NCBI RefSeq assembly: GCF_913774235.1 | Contig: NZ_CAJYDW010000020.1 | Span: 1 to 64,000 of the forward strand | Direction of reading: 5' to 3' | DNA: 64,000 nt | Source: an uncultured Pseudomonas sp. | GTDB lineage: Bacteria > Pseudomonadota > Gammaproteobacteria > Pseudomonadales > Pseudomonadaceae | Notes under the pieces: model-generated | What the model was told of the DNA's origin: nothing | What the model saw: only the letters and a program-made list of their open reading frames with translations | Databases searched by the model: none | In this document: in pieces, positions 41,147-50,586 of the stretch | How positions within the stretch are numbered: the first letter of the stretch is position 1 | How the letters are laid out: every line of letters begins with the position of its first letter | Position numbers and translations under genes: made by a program

Positions 41147-41569
41147 TCAGGCGAGTTCGACGAGCTCGTAGCTGTGACTGATCTCGACGCCGGCCCGGCC
41201 GAGCATGATGGAGGCCGAGCAATACTTTTCCGCTGACAATTCGATGGCCCGCTTGACCTGGGCTTCCTTGAGGCCGCGGCCCTTGACCACGAACTTCAGG
41301 TGGATACGGGTAAACACCTTGGGCTCGGTGTCGGCGCGGTCGGCCTCGAGAAAGGCCTCGCAGCTTTCCACCGGCTGGCGCGCCTTGCGCAGGATGCTGA
41401 CCACGTCGTAGCTGGCGCAGCCACCCAGACCGATCAGCACTGTTTCCATCGGCCGCACGCCGAGGTTACGCCCGCCGCTTTCCGGCGGACCGTCCATGAC
41501 CACCACGTGACCACTGCCGGATTCGCCGAGGAACATGGCCTCGCCGGCCCACTGAATGCGTGCCTTCAT
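41147..41569 (-). CDS. OsmC family protein
   Basis: This 140-residue protein has an OsmC/Ohr fold with one catalytic-type cysteine in the GLGGCASYDVVSIL helix and a second in EKYCSASIML. The two-cysteine thiol peroxidase arrangement is thus represented. Family members reduce organic hydroperoxides, but this YhfA-like branch is poorly characterised. It is divergent from vfr. A TATAAA-like -10 lies in the shared region near 41586. Confidence 0.88.
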   Translation of the reverse strand: MKARIQWAGEAMFLGESGSGHVVVMDGPPESGGRNLGVRPMETVLIGLGGCASYDVVSILRKARQPVESCEAFLEADRADTEPKVFTRIHLKFVVKGRGLKEAQVKRAIELSAEKYCSASIMLGRAGVEISHSYELVELA

Positions 41570-41593
41570 CGCTTTCGTCCTACTTTTATATGC

Positions 41594-41614
41594 AAATGGT
41601 GATCAGCTTAACAT
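41594..41614 (+). promoter_or_regulatory. Candidate Vfr autoregulatory site
   Basis: The 21 bases match the published Vfr consensus (ANWWTGNGAWNYAGWTCACAT) at 16 positions, including both half-site cores (GGTGA and TAACA, six apart). It lies in the osmC-vfr intergenic region, about 170 bp before the vfr start. Confidence 0.45.
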
Positions 41615-41779
41615 GTTGAATGTCGTAAACTGCCTGGTGGTGCTGGGTTATTCAGCTCGCATTTACACTGCGCATGTTCTTATTTCGGTCTTTGAATCGG
41701 AACCGGCGCAGCTTATGCATGCACCGGTTCGGACATCGGTGCCCCCGACTCAGGTTAGTTTTCAACCTCAGGAATCAGC

Positions 41780-42424
41780 ATGGCCGCTATCATCCCTCCC
41801 GCGAAGTTACAGCACATCGACAAGTTGCTCGCGCATTGCTCGCGTCGTCGCTACACGGCGAAAACCACCATCATCTACGCTGGCGACAACAGCGAAAGCC
41901 TGTTCTTCATTCTCAAGGGGTCGGTCACCATCCTCATCGAGGACGACGAAGGCCGCGAAATGATCATCGCCTATCTCAACGCCGGGGATTTCTTCGGTGA
42001 GATGGGTCTGTTCGCCAAGGAGGGCAGCGAGCCCGAGCGCAGCGCCTGGGTGCGCGCCCGTACCGAATGCGAAGTCGCCGAGATCAGCTACAGCCAGTTC
42101 CGCGAACTGAGCCAGCAGGACCCGGACATGCTCTTCTCCCTCGGTCGCCAGATGGCCGAGCGCCTGCGCCAGACCACCCGCAAGGTGGGCGACCTGGCCT
42201 TCCTCGACGTCACCGGTCGCGTGGCCCGCACCCTGCTCGACCTGTGCAAGCAGCCCGACGCCATGACCCACCCGGATGGCATGCAGATCAAGATCACCCG
42301 CCAGGAAATCGGCCGTATCGTCGGCTGCTCCCGCGAGATGGTCGGCCGCGTGCTGAAGTCCCTCGAAGAGCAGGGACTGGTCCACGTCAAGGGCAAGACG
42401 ATGGTGGTGTTCGGCACCCGCTGA
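41780..42424 (+). CDS. vfr: cAMP-activated global regulator Vfr (CRP family)
   Basis: The 214-residue protein has an N-terminal cAMP-binding beta-roll (about 20-125; [10 protein letters not shown] phosphate cassette, [10 protein letters not shown]). A dimerisation helix follows, then a C-terminal CRP HTH ([28 protein letters not shown]). In Pseudomonas Vfr governs virulence, twitching and quorum sensing rather than sugar catabolite repression. It is followed by a strong terminator shared with convergent trpC. Confidence 0.95.
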   Translation: MAAIIPPAKLQHIDKLLAHCSRRRYTAKTTIIYAGDNSESLFFILKGSVTILIEDDEGREMIIAYLNAGDFFGEMGLFAKEGSEPERSAWVRARTECEVAEISYSQFRELSQQDPDMLFSLGRQMAERLRQTTRKVGDLAFLDVTGRVARTLLDLCKQPDAMTHPDGMQIKITRQEIGRIVGCSREMVGRVLKSLEEQGLVHVKGKTMVVFGTR

Positions 42425-42450
42425 ACCTACCGTCTTCCCCATGGCGAACG

Positions 42451-42483
42451 AAAAGGCCCCGGTGTCATCCACCGGGGCCTTTT
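42451..42483. terminator. Bidirectional terminator between vfr and trpC
   Basis: AAAAGGCCCCGGTG and CACCGGGGCCTTTT form a 14-bp stem with a short loop. The A and T tracts on either side suit termination in both directions. Confidence 0.92.
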
Positions 42484-42500
42484 GCTTTGCGGCCTGGGGA

Positions 42501-43325
42501 TCAGGCGTCGAGGGGGAAGCCCCGCTCCGGGAAGAACAGCCGCTGCAACTCCTGCCCGGGCTCGTCGGCGCGCATGAAGGCTTCGCCGACCAGGAAGGCC
42601 CGCACCTCGTTGGTTTCCATCAGTTCCACGTCGGCGCGATTGAGGATGCCGCTCTCGGTGATCACCAGACGATCCTGGGGAATGCGCGGCAGCAATTCCA
42701 GGGTGTGGTCCAGCGTGACCTCGAAGGTGTGCAGGTTGCGGTTGTTGATACCCACCAGCGGAGTGTCCAGCACGGTCAGCGCGCGCTCCAGCTCGTCACC
42801 ATCATGCACCTCGACCAGCACGTCCAGGCCGACGCTCTTCGCGGTAGCAGCCAGTTCGGCCATCTGGCCATCGTCCAGCGCCGCGACGATCAGCAGGATG
42901 CAGTCGGCGCCGATGGCGCGGGCTTCCACCACCTGGATGGGATCGACGAGGAAATCCTTGCGGATCACCGGCAGCTGGCAGGCGGCGCGGGCCTGCTGCA
43001 GATAGGCGTTGCCGCCCTGGAAGAAATCCACGTCGGTGAGCACGCTCAGGCAGGTAGCACCGCCCAGGGCGTAACTGTGGGCGATCTCCGCCGGGACGAA
43101 GTGTTCACGGATCACGCCCTTGCTCGGCGAGGCCTTCTTCACCTCGGCGATGACCGCCGCCTGCTTGCGCGCCACCTGGGCCTGCAGGGCGCGGGCGAAG
43201 CCGCGCGGGGCATCGGCGGCGCGGGCCTGGGCCTCGAGTTCGGCCAGGCTGGTACGAGCCTTGAGCTGGGCGATTTCCTCGGCCTTGCGGGCCAGGATCT
43301 TCTGCAACACGGTGGGCACGGTCAC
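42501..43325 (-). CDS. trpC: Indole-3-glycerol-phosphate synthase
   Basis: The 274-residue monofunctional TIM-barrel enzyme closes the indole ring in tryptophan synthesis. [29 protein letters not shown] and ESGI are intact. The start is GTG at 43323-43325 overlapping the trpD stop (GTGA), so translation is coupled. It is the last gene of trpGDC, and trpF is not fused to it as in enterics. Confidence 0.95.
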   Translation of the reverse strand: MTVPTVLQKILARKAEEIAQLKARTSLAELEAQARAADAPRGFARALQAQVARKQAAVIAEVKKASPSKGVIREHFVPAEIAHSYALGGATCLSVLTDVDFFQGGNAYLQQARAACQLPVIRKDFLVDPIQVVEARAIGADCILLIVAALDDGQMAELAATAKSVGLDVLVEVHDGDELERALTVLDTPLVGINNRNLHTFEVTLDHTLELLPRIPQDRLVITESGILNRADVELMETNEVRAFLVGEAFMRADEPGQELQRLFFPERGFPLDA

Positions 43326-44371
43326 GTGCGATTCTCCTCTCGATAGACGGACGTGAAATGGGCCAATTCCTCGAGTTTTTCCCGAGCCAGCCCACTGTAG
43401 AGCGCATCGTGGGCGAGCAGAACCCCCTCGTGCAGGCTATGGGCGAGATCCGCAGCGTAGAGCGCCGCGCCGGCATTGAGCACGATCATGTCGGCGGCCT
43501 TCTGGCCGGCTTCGGTCTTGCGCCGACCGAGGGCATCGCGGATCAGCGCCAGGGAGGCCTCGGGGCCGTCCACGGTGAGGCCGACCAGGGTCTGGCTCTT
43601 GATGCCCAGGTCCTCGGGCAGCACCTCGTACTCACTGATGCTGCCGTCCTTGAGTTCGGCGACCTGGGTCGCCGCGGCCAGGCTGAATTCGTCCAGCCCA
43701 TCGCGGGAGTGCACCACCAACACGTGGTGGCTGCCCAGGCGCTGCAGGACCTCGGCCAGCGGCCGACAGAGGGCGGCGCTGAACACCCCGACCACCTGGT
43801 GGCGCACGCCGGCCGGATTGGTCAGGGGGCCGAGCATGTTGAACAGGGTGCGCAACCCCAGGGAGCGACGCGGGCCGGCGGCATGGCGCATGGCGCTGTG
43901 GTGCGCCTGGGCGAACATGAAGCCGACGCCCACCTGCTCGACGCAGCGAGCGATCTGCGCGGGCGTCAACTCCAGGTAGATGCCGGCGGCCTCCAGCAGG
44001 TCGGCGCTGCCGCTCTTGCCGGACACGGCGCGATTGCCGTGCTTGGCCACCTTGCCGCCCGCCGCCGCGACCACGAACACCGAGGCCGAGGAGACGTTGA
44101 AGATGTTGGCGCCATCGCCACCGGTGCCTACCACGTCGACCACGTGGTCGAGCGTCGGCAGCACCACCGGGGTGGCCAGCTCGCGCATCACGCTGACCGC
44201 GCCGCAGATCTCGTCGATGGTCTCGCTCTTGATGCGCATGCCCATGAGGAAGGCACCGATCTGCGCTTCGTCGGCGCCGCCGGTCATGATCTGGCGCATC
44301 ACCGCCTGCATCTCGGCCACATTGAGGTCGAGTTGTCCGCTGATGCGATTCAGGGCCTGCTTGATGTCCAT
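43322..44371 (-). CDS. trpD: Anthranilate phosphoribosyltransferase
   Basis: The 349-residue enzyme transfers phosphoribose from PRPP to anthranilate. The PRPP-binding [16 protein letters not shown] and the [15 protein letters not shown] segment are conserved. It is separate from trpG, in contrast to enteric TrpGD fusions. Its start abuts the trpG stop. Confidence 0.95.
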   Translation of the reverse strand: MDIKQALNRISGQLDLNVAEMQAVMRQIMTGGADEAQIGAFLMGMRIKSETIDEICGAVSVMRELATPVVLPTLDHVVDVVGTGGDGANIFNVSSASVFVVAAAGGKVAKHGNRAVSGKSGSADLLEAAGIYLELTPAQIARCVEQVGVGFMFAQAHHSAMRHAAGPRRSLGLRTLFNMLGPLTNPAGVRHQVVGVFSAALCRPLAEVLQRLGSHHVLVVHSRDGLDEFSLAAATQVAELKDGSISEYEVLPEDLGIKSQTLVGLTVDGPEASLALIRDALGRRKTEAGQKAADMIVLNAGAALYAADLAHSLHEGVLLAHDALYSGLAREKLEELAHFTSVYREENRT

Positions 44372-44965
44372 CTAGCGGCGCCCTCCCTGCTGCTTGAGGA
44401 AGTTGGCCAGCAGATCGTGACCGTGCTCGGTGAGGATTGACTCGGGGTGGAACTGCACCCCCTCGATCATGAACTCACGGTGCCGCAGCCCCATGATCTC
44501 ATCGATGCTGCCGTCCGGATGCTGGGTCCAGGCGGTGATCTCCAGGCAGTCGGGCAGGGTTTCGCGCTTGACCACCAGCGAGTGGTAGCGGGTCACGGTG
44601 AAGGGATTGGGCAGGCCGGCGAAGACGCCCTCGCCGTTGTGGTAGACCGGGCTGGTCTTGCCATGCATCGGCTCGCGCGCCCGCACCACCTCGCCACCGA
44701 AGGCCTGGCCCAGGCTCTGGTGACCCAGGCAGACACCCAGCACCGGCAGCTTGCCGGCGAAGCGCTCCAGGGTGGCCAGGGAGATGCCGGCCTCGTTGGG
44801 CGTGCAAGGGCCGGGGGAGACGACGATGCGCTCCGGTGCCAGTTCTTCGAGTGCCTCGACCGGCACTTCGTCGTTGCGCACCACCTTGACCTCGGCGCCC
44901 AGCTCGCCCAGGTACTGCACCAGGTTGTAGGTAAAGGAATCGTAGTTATCGAGCATCAGCAGCAT
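44372..44965 (-). CDS. trpG: Anthranilate synthase, glutamine amidotransferase subunit
   Basis: The 197-residue class I amidotransferase supplies ammonia to TrpE. The nucleophile Cys79 lies in [16 protein letters not shown], and the His-Glu pair in VQFHPES. Its partner trpE is about 7.5 kb away at 52446-53924, on the same strand. It leads trpGDC and is preceded by a Trp-rich leader peptide. Confidence 0.95.
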   Translation of the reverse strand: MLLMLDNYDSFTYNLVQYLGELGAEVKVVRNDEVPVEALEELAPERIVVSPGPCTPNEAGISLATLERFAGKLPVLGVCLGHQSLGQAFGGEVVRAREPMHGKTSPVYHNGEGVFAGLPNPFTVTRYHSLVVKRETLPDCLEITAWTQHPDGSIDEIMGLRHREFMIEGVQFHPESILTEHGHDLLANFLKQQGGRR

Positions 44966-45062
44966 GGCGGATCACCCTTGGAATCGATTGCAGCTGTGGA
45001 AATGGACTCAGCTTCGCCACGGCGCCGGAAGTGGCTGGCCGGGGGCTGGAACGACAAGGCGG

Positions 45063-45077
45063 GCCGGACGCACCGGC
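45063..45077 (-). promoter_or_regulatory. Hairpin after the trpGDC leader peptide
   Basis: GCCGG-N5-CCGGC begins 9 nt after the leader stop codon on the minus strand. A hairpin with the same GCCGG stem is found after the trpE leader. It is probably part of the alternative structures used in attenuation, though no clean T-tract terminator was found. Confidence 0.4.
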
Positions 45078-45086
45078 AGGGGGATG

Positions 45087-45131
45087 TCAGGCGCGCCAGC
45101 GCCAACGGGCGTGGGCCTTGAAGAGAGGCAT
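45087..45131 (-). CDS. trpGDC leader peptide (attenuation)
   Basis: The 14-codon ORF MPLFKAHARWRWRA has two Trp codons separated by one Arg, ending 122 nt before trpG. It shares 10 of 14 residues with the trpE leader at 53997-54041, including the identical ARWRWRA end. Ribosome stalling at the Trp codons when charged tRNA-Trp is scarce would favour an antiterminator. The ribosome site is weak. Confidence 0.8.
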   Translation of the reverse strand: MPLFKAHARWRWRA

Positions 45132-45184
45132 CGAGAGGGCGGCGCTGCAGGTCACGGGATGGATTCCGACGTGGTTCTCTCCGC

Positions 45185-45213
45185 ACAGTAGCCCAGCCGG
45201 CGGCCCGGTGCAA
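45185..45213 (-). promoter_or_regulatory. Candidate trpGDC promoter
   Basis: The minus strand has TTGCAC, a 17-bp spacer and TACTGT, about 55 bp before the leader peptide. It lies directly after the end of the GntR gene. Confidence 0.6.
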
Positions 45214-45224
45214 CCGCTGGCGGT

Positions 45225-45887
45225 TCAGCTCCCGAGTCGACCATAGGCCGCCAGCACGGTCCGCTCGGACTGCACCAGGTAGCTTTCCAGCGCCGCCGTG
45301 GCCTCGATGGGTTTACCCGCCTCCAGCAACTCGATGATGGCGACGTTCATCTCCAGGTAGGGAGCGTGGAGGAATTCCGGATCCTTGAGCAGGCCGAAGG
45401 CCAGCCGCAACTCGGCGGAGAGTTGGTCATAGAAGGCCGACAGTCGCGGGCTGTCGGCCAGTTCGACGATGGCGGCGTGAAAGGCCATGTTGGCGGTACC
45501 CACCGCGACCCAGTCCTGGGCCGCCCGCGCCTGCTGGGCCGCCGTGACCGCCTCGCGCATGCGCAGCGCGCCGGGATGGCGTGGATAGGCTTGAGCCAGC
45601 GCCTGGCACTCGATGAAGCGGCGTACCCGGTAGATGTCGATGATCGAGGCCATGTCGGGTACGCAGACGAACACCCCGCGATTGGGTTCGTGCTTGAGCA
45701 AGCCCTCCTGGGTCAGCACCCGGAAGGCCTCGCGCAGGGTATTGCGGGAGATCTCCAGGCGTTCCGCCAGCGCCGCTTCGGACAGGCGTTGGCCAGGCTT
45801 GAGCTCGCCTTCCACCAGTTGGCGGCGGATCTCGGCGGTCACGGACTCGCCGAGGGTACGGGCATTGTCGGGCACAGGGGTCTTCAT
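45225..45887 (-). CDS. GntR-family regulator (FadR/FCD subfamily)
   Basis: The 220-residue protein has an N-terminal winged HTH (QRLSEAALAERLEISRNTLREAFRVLTQEGLL) and an all-helical FCD effector domain (about 85-210) with His/Asp ligands for a metal and an acid effector. The ATG at 45885-45887 is chosen because it gives the usual distance to the HTH. It is divergent from the pxp-type operon, so it probably regulates it in response to an organic or amino acid. The palindrome at 46035-46045 is a candidate operator. Confidence 0.88.
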   Translation of the reverse strand: MKTPVPDNARTLGESVTAEIRRQLVEGELKPGQRLSEAALAERLEISRNTLREAFRVLTQEGLLKHEPNRGVFVCVPDMASIIDIYRVRRFIECQALAQAYPRHPGALRMREAVTAAQQARAAQDWVAVGTANMAFHAAIVELADSPRLSAFYDQLSAELRLAFGLLKDPEFLHAPYLEMNVAIIELLEAGKPIEATAALESYLVQSERTVLAAYGRLGS

Positions 45888-46034
45888 GGATGTTCCGGGG
45901 CAGGCAGTCGCGGTGCGATGGTGTCCGAGGGCGAAGGCTAAGGCAAGAAAACCTGGTACCTGCGCACCAGGAGGTAGCATTTTTGAGTAATCGAGTAACA
46001 ACTTGGTGCACATGAAAGAACTATGACAATATTT

Positions 46035-46045
46035 TTGTTGAACAA
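46035..46045. promoter_or_regulatory. Candidate GntR operator
   Basis: TTGTTGAACAA is a perfect palindrome around one base, of the size and pattern bound by FadR-type GntR proteins. It lies between the divergent regulator and the operon, about 45 bp upstream of the sigma54 -24 box. Confidence 0.45.
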
Positions 46046-46088
46046 TAAATCCATGTAAAACCTACAAATATCGTTTTTTGTCCTTGGG

Positions 46089-46104
46089 TGGCACAGAGGT
46101 TGCG
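46089..46104 (+). promoter_or_regulatory. Sigma54 promoter of the pxp-type operon
   Basis: TGGCACAGAGGTTGCG matches the RpoN consensus TGGCACRNNNNTTGCW at nearly every position, with the correct GG-N10-GC spacing. Transcription would begin near 46115, 27 nt before the first gene. A sigma54 activator such as NtrC or CbrB is needed. A GGTGCAC half-site near 46005 may be relevant to NtrC. Confidence 0.8.
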
Positions 46105-46141
46105 TTGGCCGGAGCACGACCTCTCGTCAAGGAACGCCCCC

Positions 46142-47383
46142 GTGACCCAGACCGCCACCACTGCCAATGCCTTTGCCAAGGACCGCCGAGCCTCACTGAT
46201 CGCCGCCATCTTCCTGATGGCCACCTCGGCCATCGGCCCCGGTTTCCTCACCCAGACCGCCACCTTCACCGCCAAGCTGGGCGCCGCCTTCGCCTTCGGC
46301 ATCCTTGCCTCCATCCTCATCGACTTCGTGGTCCAGCTGAACGTCTGGCGCATCGTCGCCCTGACCCGCATGCGCGCCTCGGATATCGCCAATGCGGCCA
46401 TTCCCGGCAGCGGCTATCTGTTGGCGGTACTGGTGATCTCCGGCGGCCTGGTGTTCAGCCTGGGCAACATCGCCGGCGCCGGCCTCGGCCTGAATGCGCT
46501 GCTCGGCCTCGACCCGGCCTGGGGTGGCGCCCTCAGTGCGCTGGTGGCGATCGGCATCTTCCTGTCGCACCGCGCCGGGGTTGCCATGGATCGCATCATG
46601 GTGGTGCTGGGGGTGTTCAAGGTGGCGCTGATCGTGCTCGCCTGTTTCGCCTCCCATCCGCCCGTGGGCGAGGCCCTGCGCCAGACGATCTTCCCGGACG
46701 TGCTGGACTTCGCCTCCATCACCACCATCGTCGGCGGTACCGTAGGCGGCTACATCACCTACGCCGGCGCTCACCGCCTGCTGGACCGCGGCACCGTCGG
46801 CGTGGAAAACCTCGAGGCGGTCTCCAAGGCTGCGCTCAGCGGCATCCTGGTCACCGGCATCGCCCGCTACGTGCTGTTCCTGGCCATCTTCGGGGTGGTC
46901 GCCAGCGGTGTGGTGATCGACGTCTCCGGCCAGGCCGCCAACCCGGCCGCCCAGGCCTTCGACGCCAGTCTCGGCGAATACGGTCTGCGCGTGTTCGGCC
47001 TGATCCTCTGGGCCGCCGGCATCAGCAGCATCATCGGCGCCTCCTACACCTCGATGACCTTCATCACCGTGTTCTCGAAGAACATCACCGAGCGGGCGCG
47101 CAATCTCTGCACCGTGGTCTTCGTGCTGATCGCCCTGGCCATCTACCTGCTGATCGGCAAACCGCCGGCCGCCCTGCTGGTGTTCGCCGGTGGCTTCAAC
47201 GGCCTGATCCTGCCGCTCGGCTTGACGCTGTTCATGTACGTCGGCTGGCGCCGCTCCGACCTCATGGAGGGCTACCACTACCCCCGCTGGCTGCTGGTGC
47301 TCGGTGCCCTCACCTGCCTGCTGTCGTGGTACATGGCGGTCAAGTCCGCCGGTCCCATCTTCGCCCTGCTCAACGCCGCCTGA
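46142..47383 (+). CDS. NRAMP-fold membrane transporter (YcsG-like) lacking the metal ligands
   Basis: The 413-residue protein has about 11 membrane helices and overall NRAMP similarity. In helix 1 the canonical metal-binding DPGN is replaced by GPGF (about residues 32-35), and in helix 6 the MPH motif is replaced by AGAH (about 210). It is therefore unlikely to carry Mn2+ or Fe2+ in the usual way. Homologues such as Bacillus YcsG lie in 5-oxoprolinase operons, so an organic substrate is plausible. The start is GTG at 46142 with AAGGA 8 nt upstream; an earlier in-frame ATG overlaps the sigma54 promoter and is rejected. Confidence 0.85.
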   Translation: MTQTATTANAFAKDRRASLIAAIFLMATSAIGPGFLTQTATFTAKLGAAFAFGILASILIDFVVQLNVWRIVALTRMRASDIANAAIPGSGYLLAVLVISGGLVFSLGNIAGAGLGLNALLGLDPAWGGALSALVAIGIFLSHRAGVAMDRIMVVLGVFKVALIVLACFASHPPVGEALRQTIFPDVLDFASITTIVGGTVGGYITYAGAHRLLDRGTVGVENLEAVSKAALSGILVTGIARYVLFLAIFGVVASGVVIDVSGQAANPAAQAFDASLGEYGLRVFGLILWAAGISSIIGASYTSMTFITVFSKNITERARNLCTVVFVLIALAIYLLIGKPPAALLVFAGGFNGLILPLGLTLFMYVGWRRSDLMEGYHYPRWLLVLGALTCLLSWYMAVKSAGPIFALLNAA

Positions 47384-47398
47384 TCCCGGGAGATCCCT

Positions 47399-48169
47399 AT
47401 GCCGACCATCGATCTGAACAGCGACCTGGGCGAAAGCTTCGGTCAGTGGCAGATGGGCGACGATGCCGCCATGCTCGACATCGTCACCAGCGCCAACGTC
47501 GCCTGCGGCTTCCACGCCGGCGATCCCGCCGGCATCCTGCGCACCCTGCAGGCAGCCGCCGCCAAGGGCGTGGCGGTGGGTGCCCACGTCGCCTATCCCG
47601 ACCTGGTGGGTTTCGGCCGGCGCAATCTGGACATCGCCAGCGACGAGCTGACCGCCGACGTGCTCTACCAGATTGGCGCCCTGCAGGCCCTGGCACGCGC
47701 CGCCGGGACGCGGGTGAGCTACGTCAAGCCGCACGGCGCCCTGTACAACACCATCGCCCAGGACGAACGCCAGGCGCAGGCGGTGATCGCCGCCCTGCGC
47801 CAGCTGGACCAAGGCCTGGTGCTGGTCTGCCTGGCCGGCTCGCCGCTGCTCGGCTGGGCGCGGGACGCCGGCCTGACCTGCGTCGCTGAGGCCTTCGCCG
47901 ACCGCGCCTATACGCCGGAAGGCACCCTGGTCTCGCGACGCCTGCCCGGCGCGGTGCTGCACGATGCCGAACTCGTCGCCCAACGCATGCTGCGCCTGGT
48001 GCAGGACGGCGTGGTGGAGGCCATCGACGGCAGCCTGACACCCATCGAGGCCGAGTCCATCTGCGTCCATGGCGACAGCCCCGGCGCGGTGGACATGGCC
48101 CGCGCCCTGCGTCGCCATCTCGAACTCGCCGGGGTCATCCCCCGCGCCTTCACGGAGGTCCAACCATGA
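47399..48169 (+). CDS. pxpA: 5-oxoprolinase subunit A (LamB/YcsF family)
   Basis: The 256-residue protein matches Pxp[12 protein letters not shown] at the N-terminus, then [12 protein letters not shown] and VKPHGALYN, which carry the conserved metal or catalytic Asp and His residues. With PxpB and PxpC it performs ATP-dependent opening of 5-oxo-L-proline to glutamate, as shown in Bacillus and E. coli. It lies 15 nt after the transporter, and ATGA overlap couples it to the next gene. Confidence 0.92.
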   Translation: MPTIDLNSDLGESFGQWQMGDDAAMLDIVTSANVACGFHAGDPAGILRTLQAAAAKGVAVGAHVAYPDLVGFGRRNLDIASDELTADVLYQIGALQALARAAGTRVSYVKPHGALYNTIAQDERQAQAVIAALRQLDQGLVLVCLAGSPLLGWARDAGLTCVAEAFADRAYTPEGTLVSRRLPGAVLHDAELVAQRMLRLVQDGVVEAIDGSLTPIEAESICVHGDSPGAVDMARALRRHLELAGVIPRAFTEVQP

Positions 48170-48972
48170 ATCCGCTCAAAGCCGCCCAGGACGCCGCCAT
48201 CGCCGCCGCCCGCGAGGCCCGCGCCCGCTATCGCGACGGCCTGGTCGCCCCCAGTGCCGGCGTCGCCCCCGGCATGACCCAGGCCAATCTCATCGCCCTG
48301 CCGCGCGACTGGGCCTACGACTTCCTGCTCTATGCCCAGCGCAATCCCCAGGCCTGCCCGGTGCTGGACGTCACCGATGCCGGTAGCTACCGCACGCCGC
48401 TGGCCGAGGGCGCCGACCTGCGCACCGACCTGCCGCTGTATCGCGTCTGGCGCGACGGCGTACTGGTGGAGGAAGTGGCCGACGGCCGCGCCGCCTGGGC
48501 CGAGCATGGGGACCTGGTGACCTTCCTGATCGGCTGCAGCTTCACCTTCGAGACCGGCCTGCTGGAAGCCGGCATCGAGATCCGCCACATCACCGATGGC
48601 TGCAACGTGCCCATGTACCGCACCAACCGCGCCTGCCGCCCGGCGGGCCGCCTGCATGGCGAGATGGTGGTGTCCATGCGCCCCATCCCGGCCGAGCGGG
48701 TCGCCGAGGCGGCCACCATCACCGGCCGCTATCCGGCGGTGCATGGTGCCCCGGTGCACATCGGCGAACCGGCGCGGCTGGGCATCGCCGACCTGGCGCG
48801 GCCGGACTTCGGCGATGCCGTGCGCATCGAGCCGGGTGAGATCCCGGTGTTCTGGGGCTGCGGCGTCACCCCCCAGGCAGCGGTCATGGCCTCCAAGGTG
48901 CCCTTCGCCATTACCCATGCGCCCGGCCACATGTTCATCACCGACGTGCCCGATCGCACCTACCACGTCTAG
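48166..48972 (+). CDS. DUF1445 putative hydro-lyase (YcsI-like / D-glutamate cyclase family)
   Basis: The 268-residue protein shows the DUF1445 pattern ([18 protein letters not shown], [17 protein letters not shown] region, [25 protein letters not shown]). The family includes mammalian D-glutamate cyclase, which makes 5-oxo-D-proline from D-glutamate, and Bacillus YcsI. Cysteines in IGCSF, DGCNVP and WGCGVT are conserved candidates for catalysis. A role in feeding or draining the 5-oxoproline pool fits the operon. The actual reaction is not proven. Confidence 0.85.
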   Translation: MNPLKAAQDAAIAAAREARARYRDGLVAPSAGVAPGMTQANLIALPRDWAYDFLLYAQRNPQACPVLDVTDAGSYRTPLAEGADLRTDLPLYRVWRDGVLVEEVADGRAAWAEHGDLVTFLIGCSFTFETGLLEAGIEIRHITDGCNVPMYRTNRACRPAGRLHGEMVVSMRPIPAERVAEAATITGRYPAVHGAPVHIGEPARLGIADLARPDFGDAVRIEPGEIPVFWGCGVTPQAAVMASKVPFAITHAPGHMFITDVPDRTYHV

Positions 48973-48981
48973 GAGAAGCCC

Positions 48982-50586
48982 TTGCGTTTTCTGCCCGTCA
49001 ACCTGGATGCACTGCTGGTGGAGCTGGCCGATCTCGACGAGACCCTAGCCCTGTTCGACGCCCTGCAGACCCGGCCGCTGCCCGGGATCGAGGAGATCGT
49101 CCCGGCAGCCCGCACCCTGCTGGTCCAGTTCCGTCCCAGCGCCCTGAAAGCGGCCGACCTGGTGGACCATATCGCCGCCCTGCCCCTCGACGGTGGTGGC
49201 CGCGAGGCCGGCAAGCTCGTCGAGATCCCGGTGCACTACAACGGTGAGGACCTGGACGAAGTGGCCCGGCTGCTCGGCCTGAGCTTGGCCGAGGTGATCC
49301 GCCGCCATACCGGCAGCGACTACCAGGTGGCCTTCTGCGGCTTCGCCCCGGGCTTCGGCTATCTCAGCGGCGGCCCAGGCTTCCAGGTGCCGCGGCGCGC
49401 TTCACCGCGTACCCGGGTGCCGGCCGGCTCGGTGGCTATCGCCGGAGGGTTCGCCGCCGTCTACCCCCAGGCCAGTCCTGGTGGCTGGCAACTGCTGGGG
49501 GTGACACCCCTGCACCTCTGGGACCTGTCGCGCCCCGAGCCGGCGCTGCTGCGTCCCGGCTACCGGGTGCGCTTCCATGACGCCGGCCCGCTGCCCACCG
49601 GCGGCCTGCCCGAAGCACCGGTCGCAGCCCCCGCCGCGCCGGTCACCGCGGACTATCTGGAAATCCTCACCCCCGGCCTACGCACCCTGCTGCAGGACCT
49701 TGGCCGCCCGGGCCAGACCGGCCAGGGCGTCTCCGCCTCCGGCGCCCTGGATCGCGGCGCCCTGCGCGCGGCCAATCGCGCGGTGGGCAACGAACCGAGC
49801 AGCGGCTGCCTGGAAATCCTGCTGGGCGGCTTCAGTTGCGTCTGCCACGGCCAGGCCCTGGTCGCCGTCACCGGCGCCCCGGCGCCGCTGGAGGTGCTGA
49901 CCCGCAGCGGTCGCCGGTTGCAGCCCGCGCCCTACCAACCTTTCCTCTTGGAAGACGGCGACCGCCTGAGCCTGGGCAGTCCGCCCACCGGGCTACGCAG
50001 CTACCTGGCACTGCGCGGCGGCTTCGCCGTGGCCCCGGTACTGGGCAGCCTGGCATTCGATACCCTGGCCAACGTCGGCCCGGCGCCCCTGGCCGCCGGC
50101 GACCACCTGGGCTTCCATCCCCTGGTCGGTGGCACTGCCGTGTCCTGCAACGAAACCGCTCCCCTGGCGCTGCCCAGCGCCGACCAGGAAGTGATGCTCG
50201 ACGTGGTCCTCGGCCCACGCAGCGACTGGTTCACCGCCACCGCCCTGGAGACCCTGGCCGGGCAGAGCTGGCGCGTCACGCCCCAGTCCGACCGGGTCGG
50301 CATCCGCCTGGCCGGCGAGACGCCCCTGGAACGCCAGGTGGCCGGCGAGCTGCCCAGCGAAGGCACCGCCCTGGGCGCCATCCAGGTACCGCCCAACGGC
50401 CAGCCGGTGCTGTTCCTCGCCGACCATCCGCTCACCGGCGGCTATCCGGTGATCGGTGCCGTCGCCAGCCACCACCTGGACCTGGCCGGGCAGATCCCGG
50501 TCGGCGCCCGTATCCGCTTCAATCCGCTGGGCCCCTTTGCTGAACTGCGCCCCAGCGCTTCCCCTGCTGCCGAGAACACCCGATGA
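48982..50586 (+). CDS. Fused 5-oxoprolinase subunits PxpB-PxpC (KipI-KipA type)
   Basis: The 534-residue protein joins a PxpB/KipI domain (about 1-205; [35 protein letters not shown]) to a PxpC/KipA domain (about 225-520; [28 protein letters not shown]-like, [12 protein letters not shown]). A Pro/Ala linker lies around 205-225. In most bacteria these are separate genes. The pair is homologous to the carboxyltransferase part of urea carboxylase. The start is TTG at 48982-48984 with AGGAG upstream. It overlaps the next gene by 4 nt. Confidence 0.9.
   Translation: MRFLPVNLDALLVELADLDETLALFDALQTRPLPGIEEIVPAARTLLVQFRPSALKAADLVDHIAALPLDGGGREAGKLVEIPVHYNGEDLDEVARLLGLSLAEVIRRHTGSDYQVAFCGFAPGFGYLSGGPGFQVPRRASPRTRVPAGSVAIAGGFAAVYPQASPGGWQLLGVTPLHLWDLSRPEPALLRPGYRVRFHDAGPLPTGGLPEAPVAAPAAPVTADYLEILTPGLRTLLQDLGRPGQTGQGVSASGALDRGALRAANRAVGNEPSSGCLEILLGGFSCVCHGQALVAVTGAPAPLEVLTRSGRRLQPAPYQPFLLEDGDRLSLGSPPTGLRSYLALRGGFAVAPVLGSLAFDTLANVGPAPLAAGDHLGFHPLVGGTAVSCNETAPLALPSADQEVMLDVVLGPRSDWFTATALETLAGQSWRVTPQSDRVGIRLAGETPLERQVAGELPSEGTALGAIQVPPNGQPVLFLADHPLTGGYPVIGAVASHHLDLAGQIPVGARIRFNPLGPFAELRPSASPAAENTR

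Noticed and set aside
46142-47383. Mn2+/Fe2+ transporter mntH
   Set aside because: The fold matches NRAMP, but both metal-ligand motifs are replaced and the operon is about organic nitrogen compounds.
46193-48163. Antisense open frame of 656 codons across the transporter and pxpA
   Set aside because: It runs across two well-supported genes, has biased composition and no ribosome site or recognisable motif.
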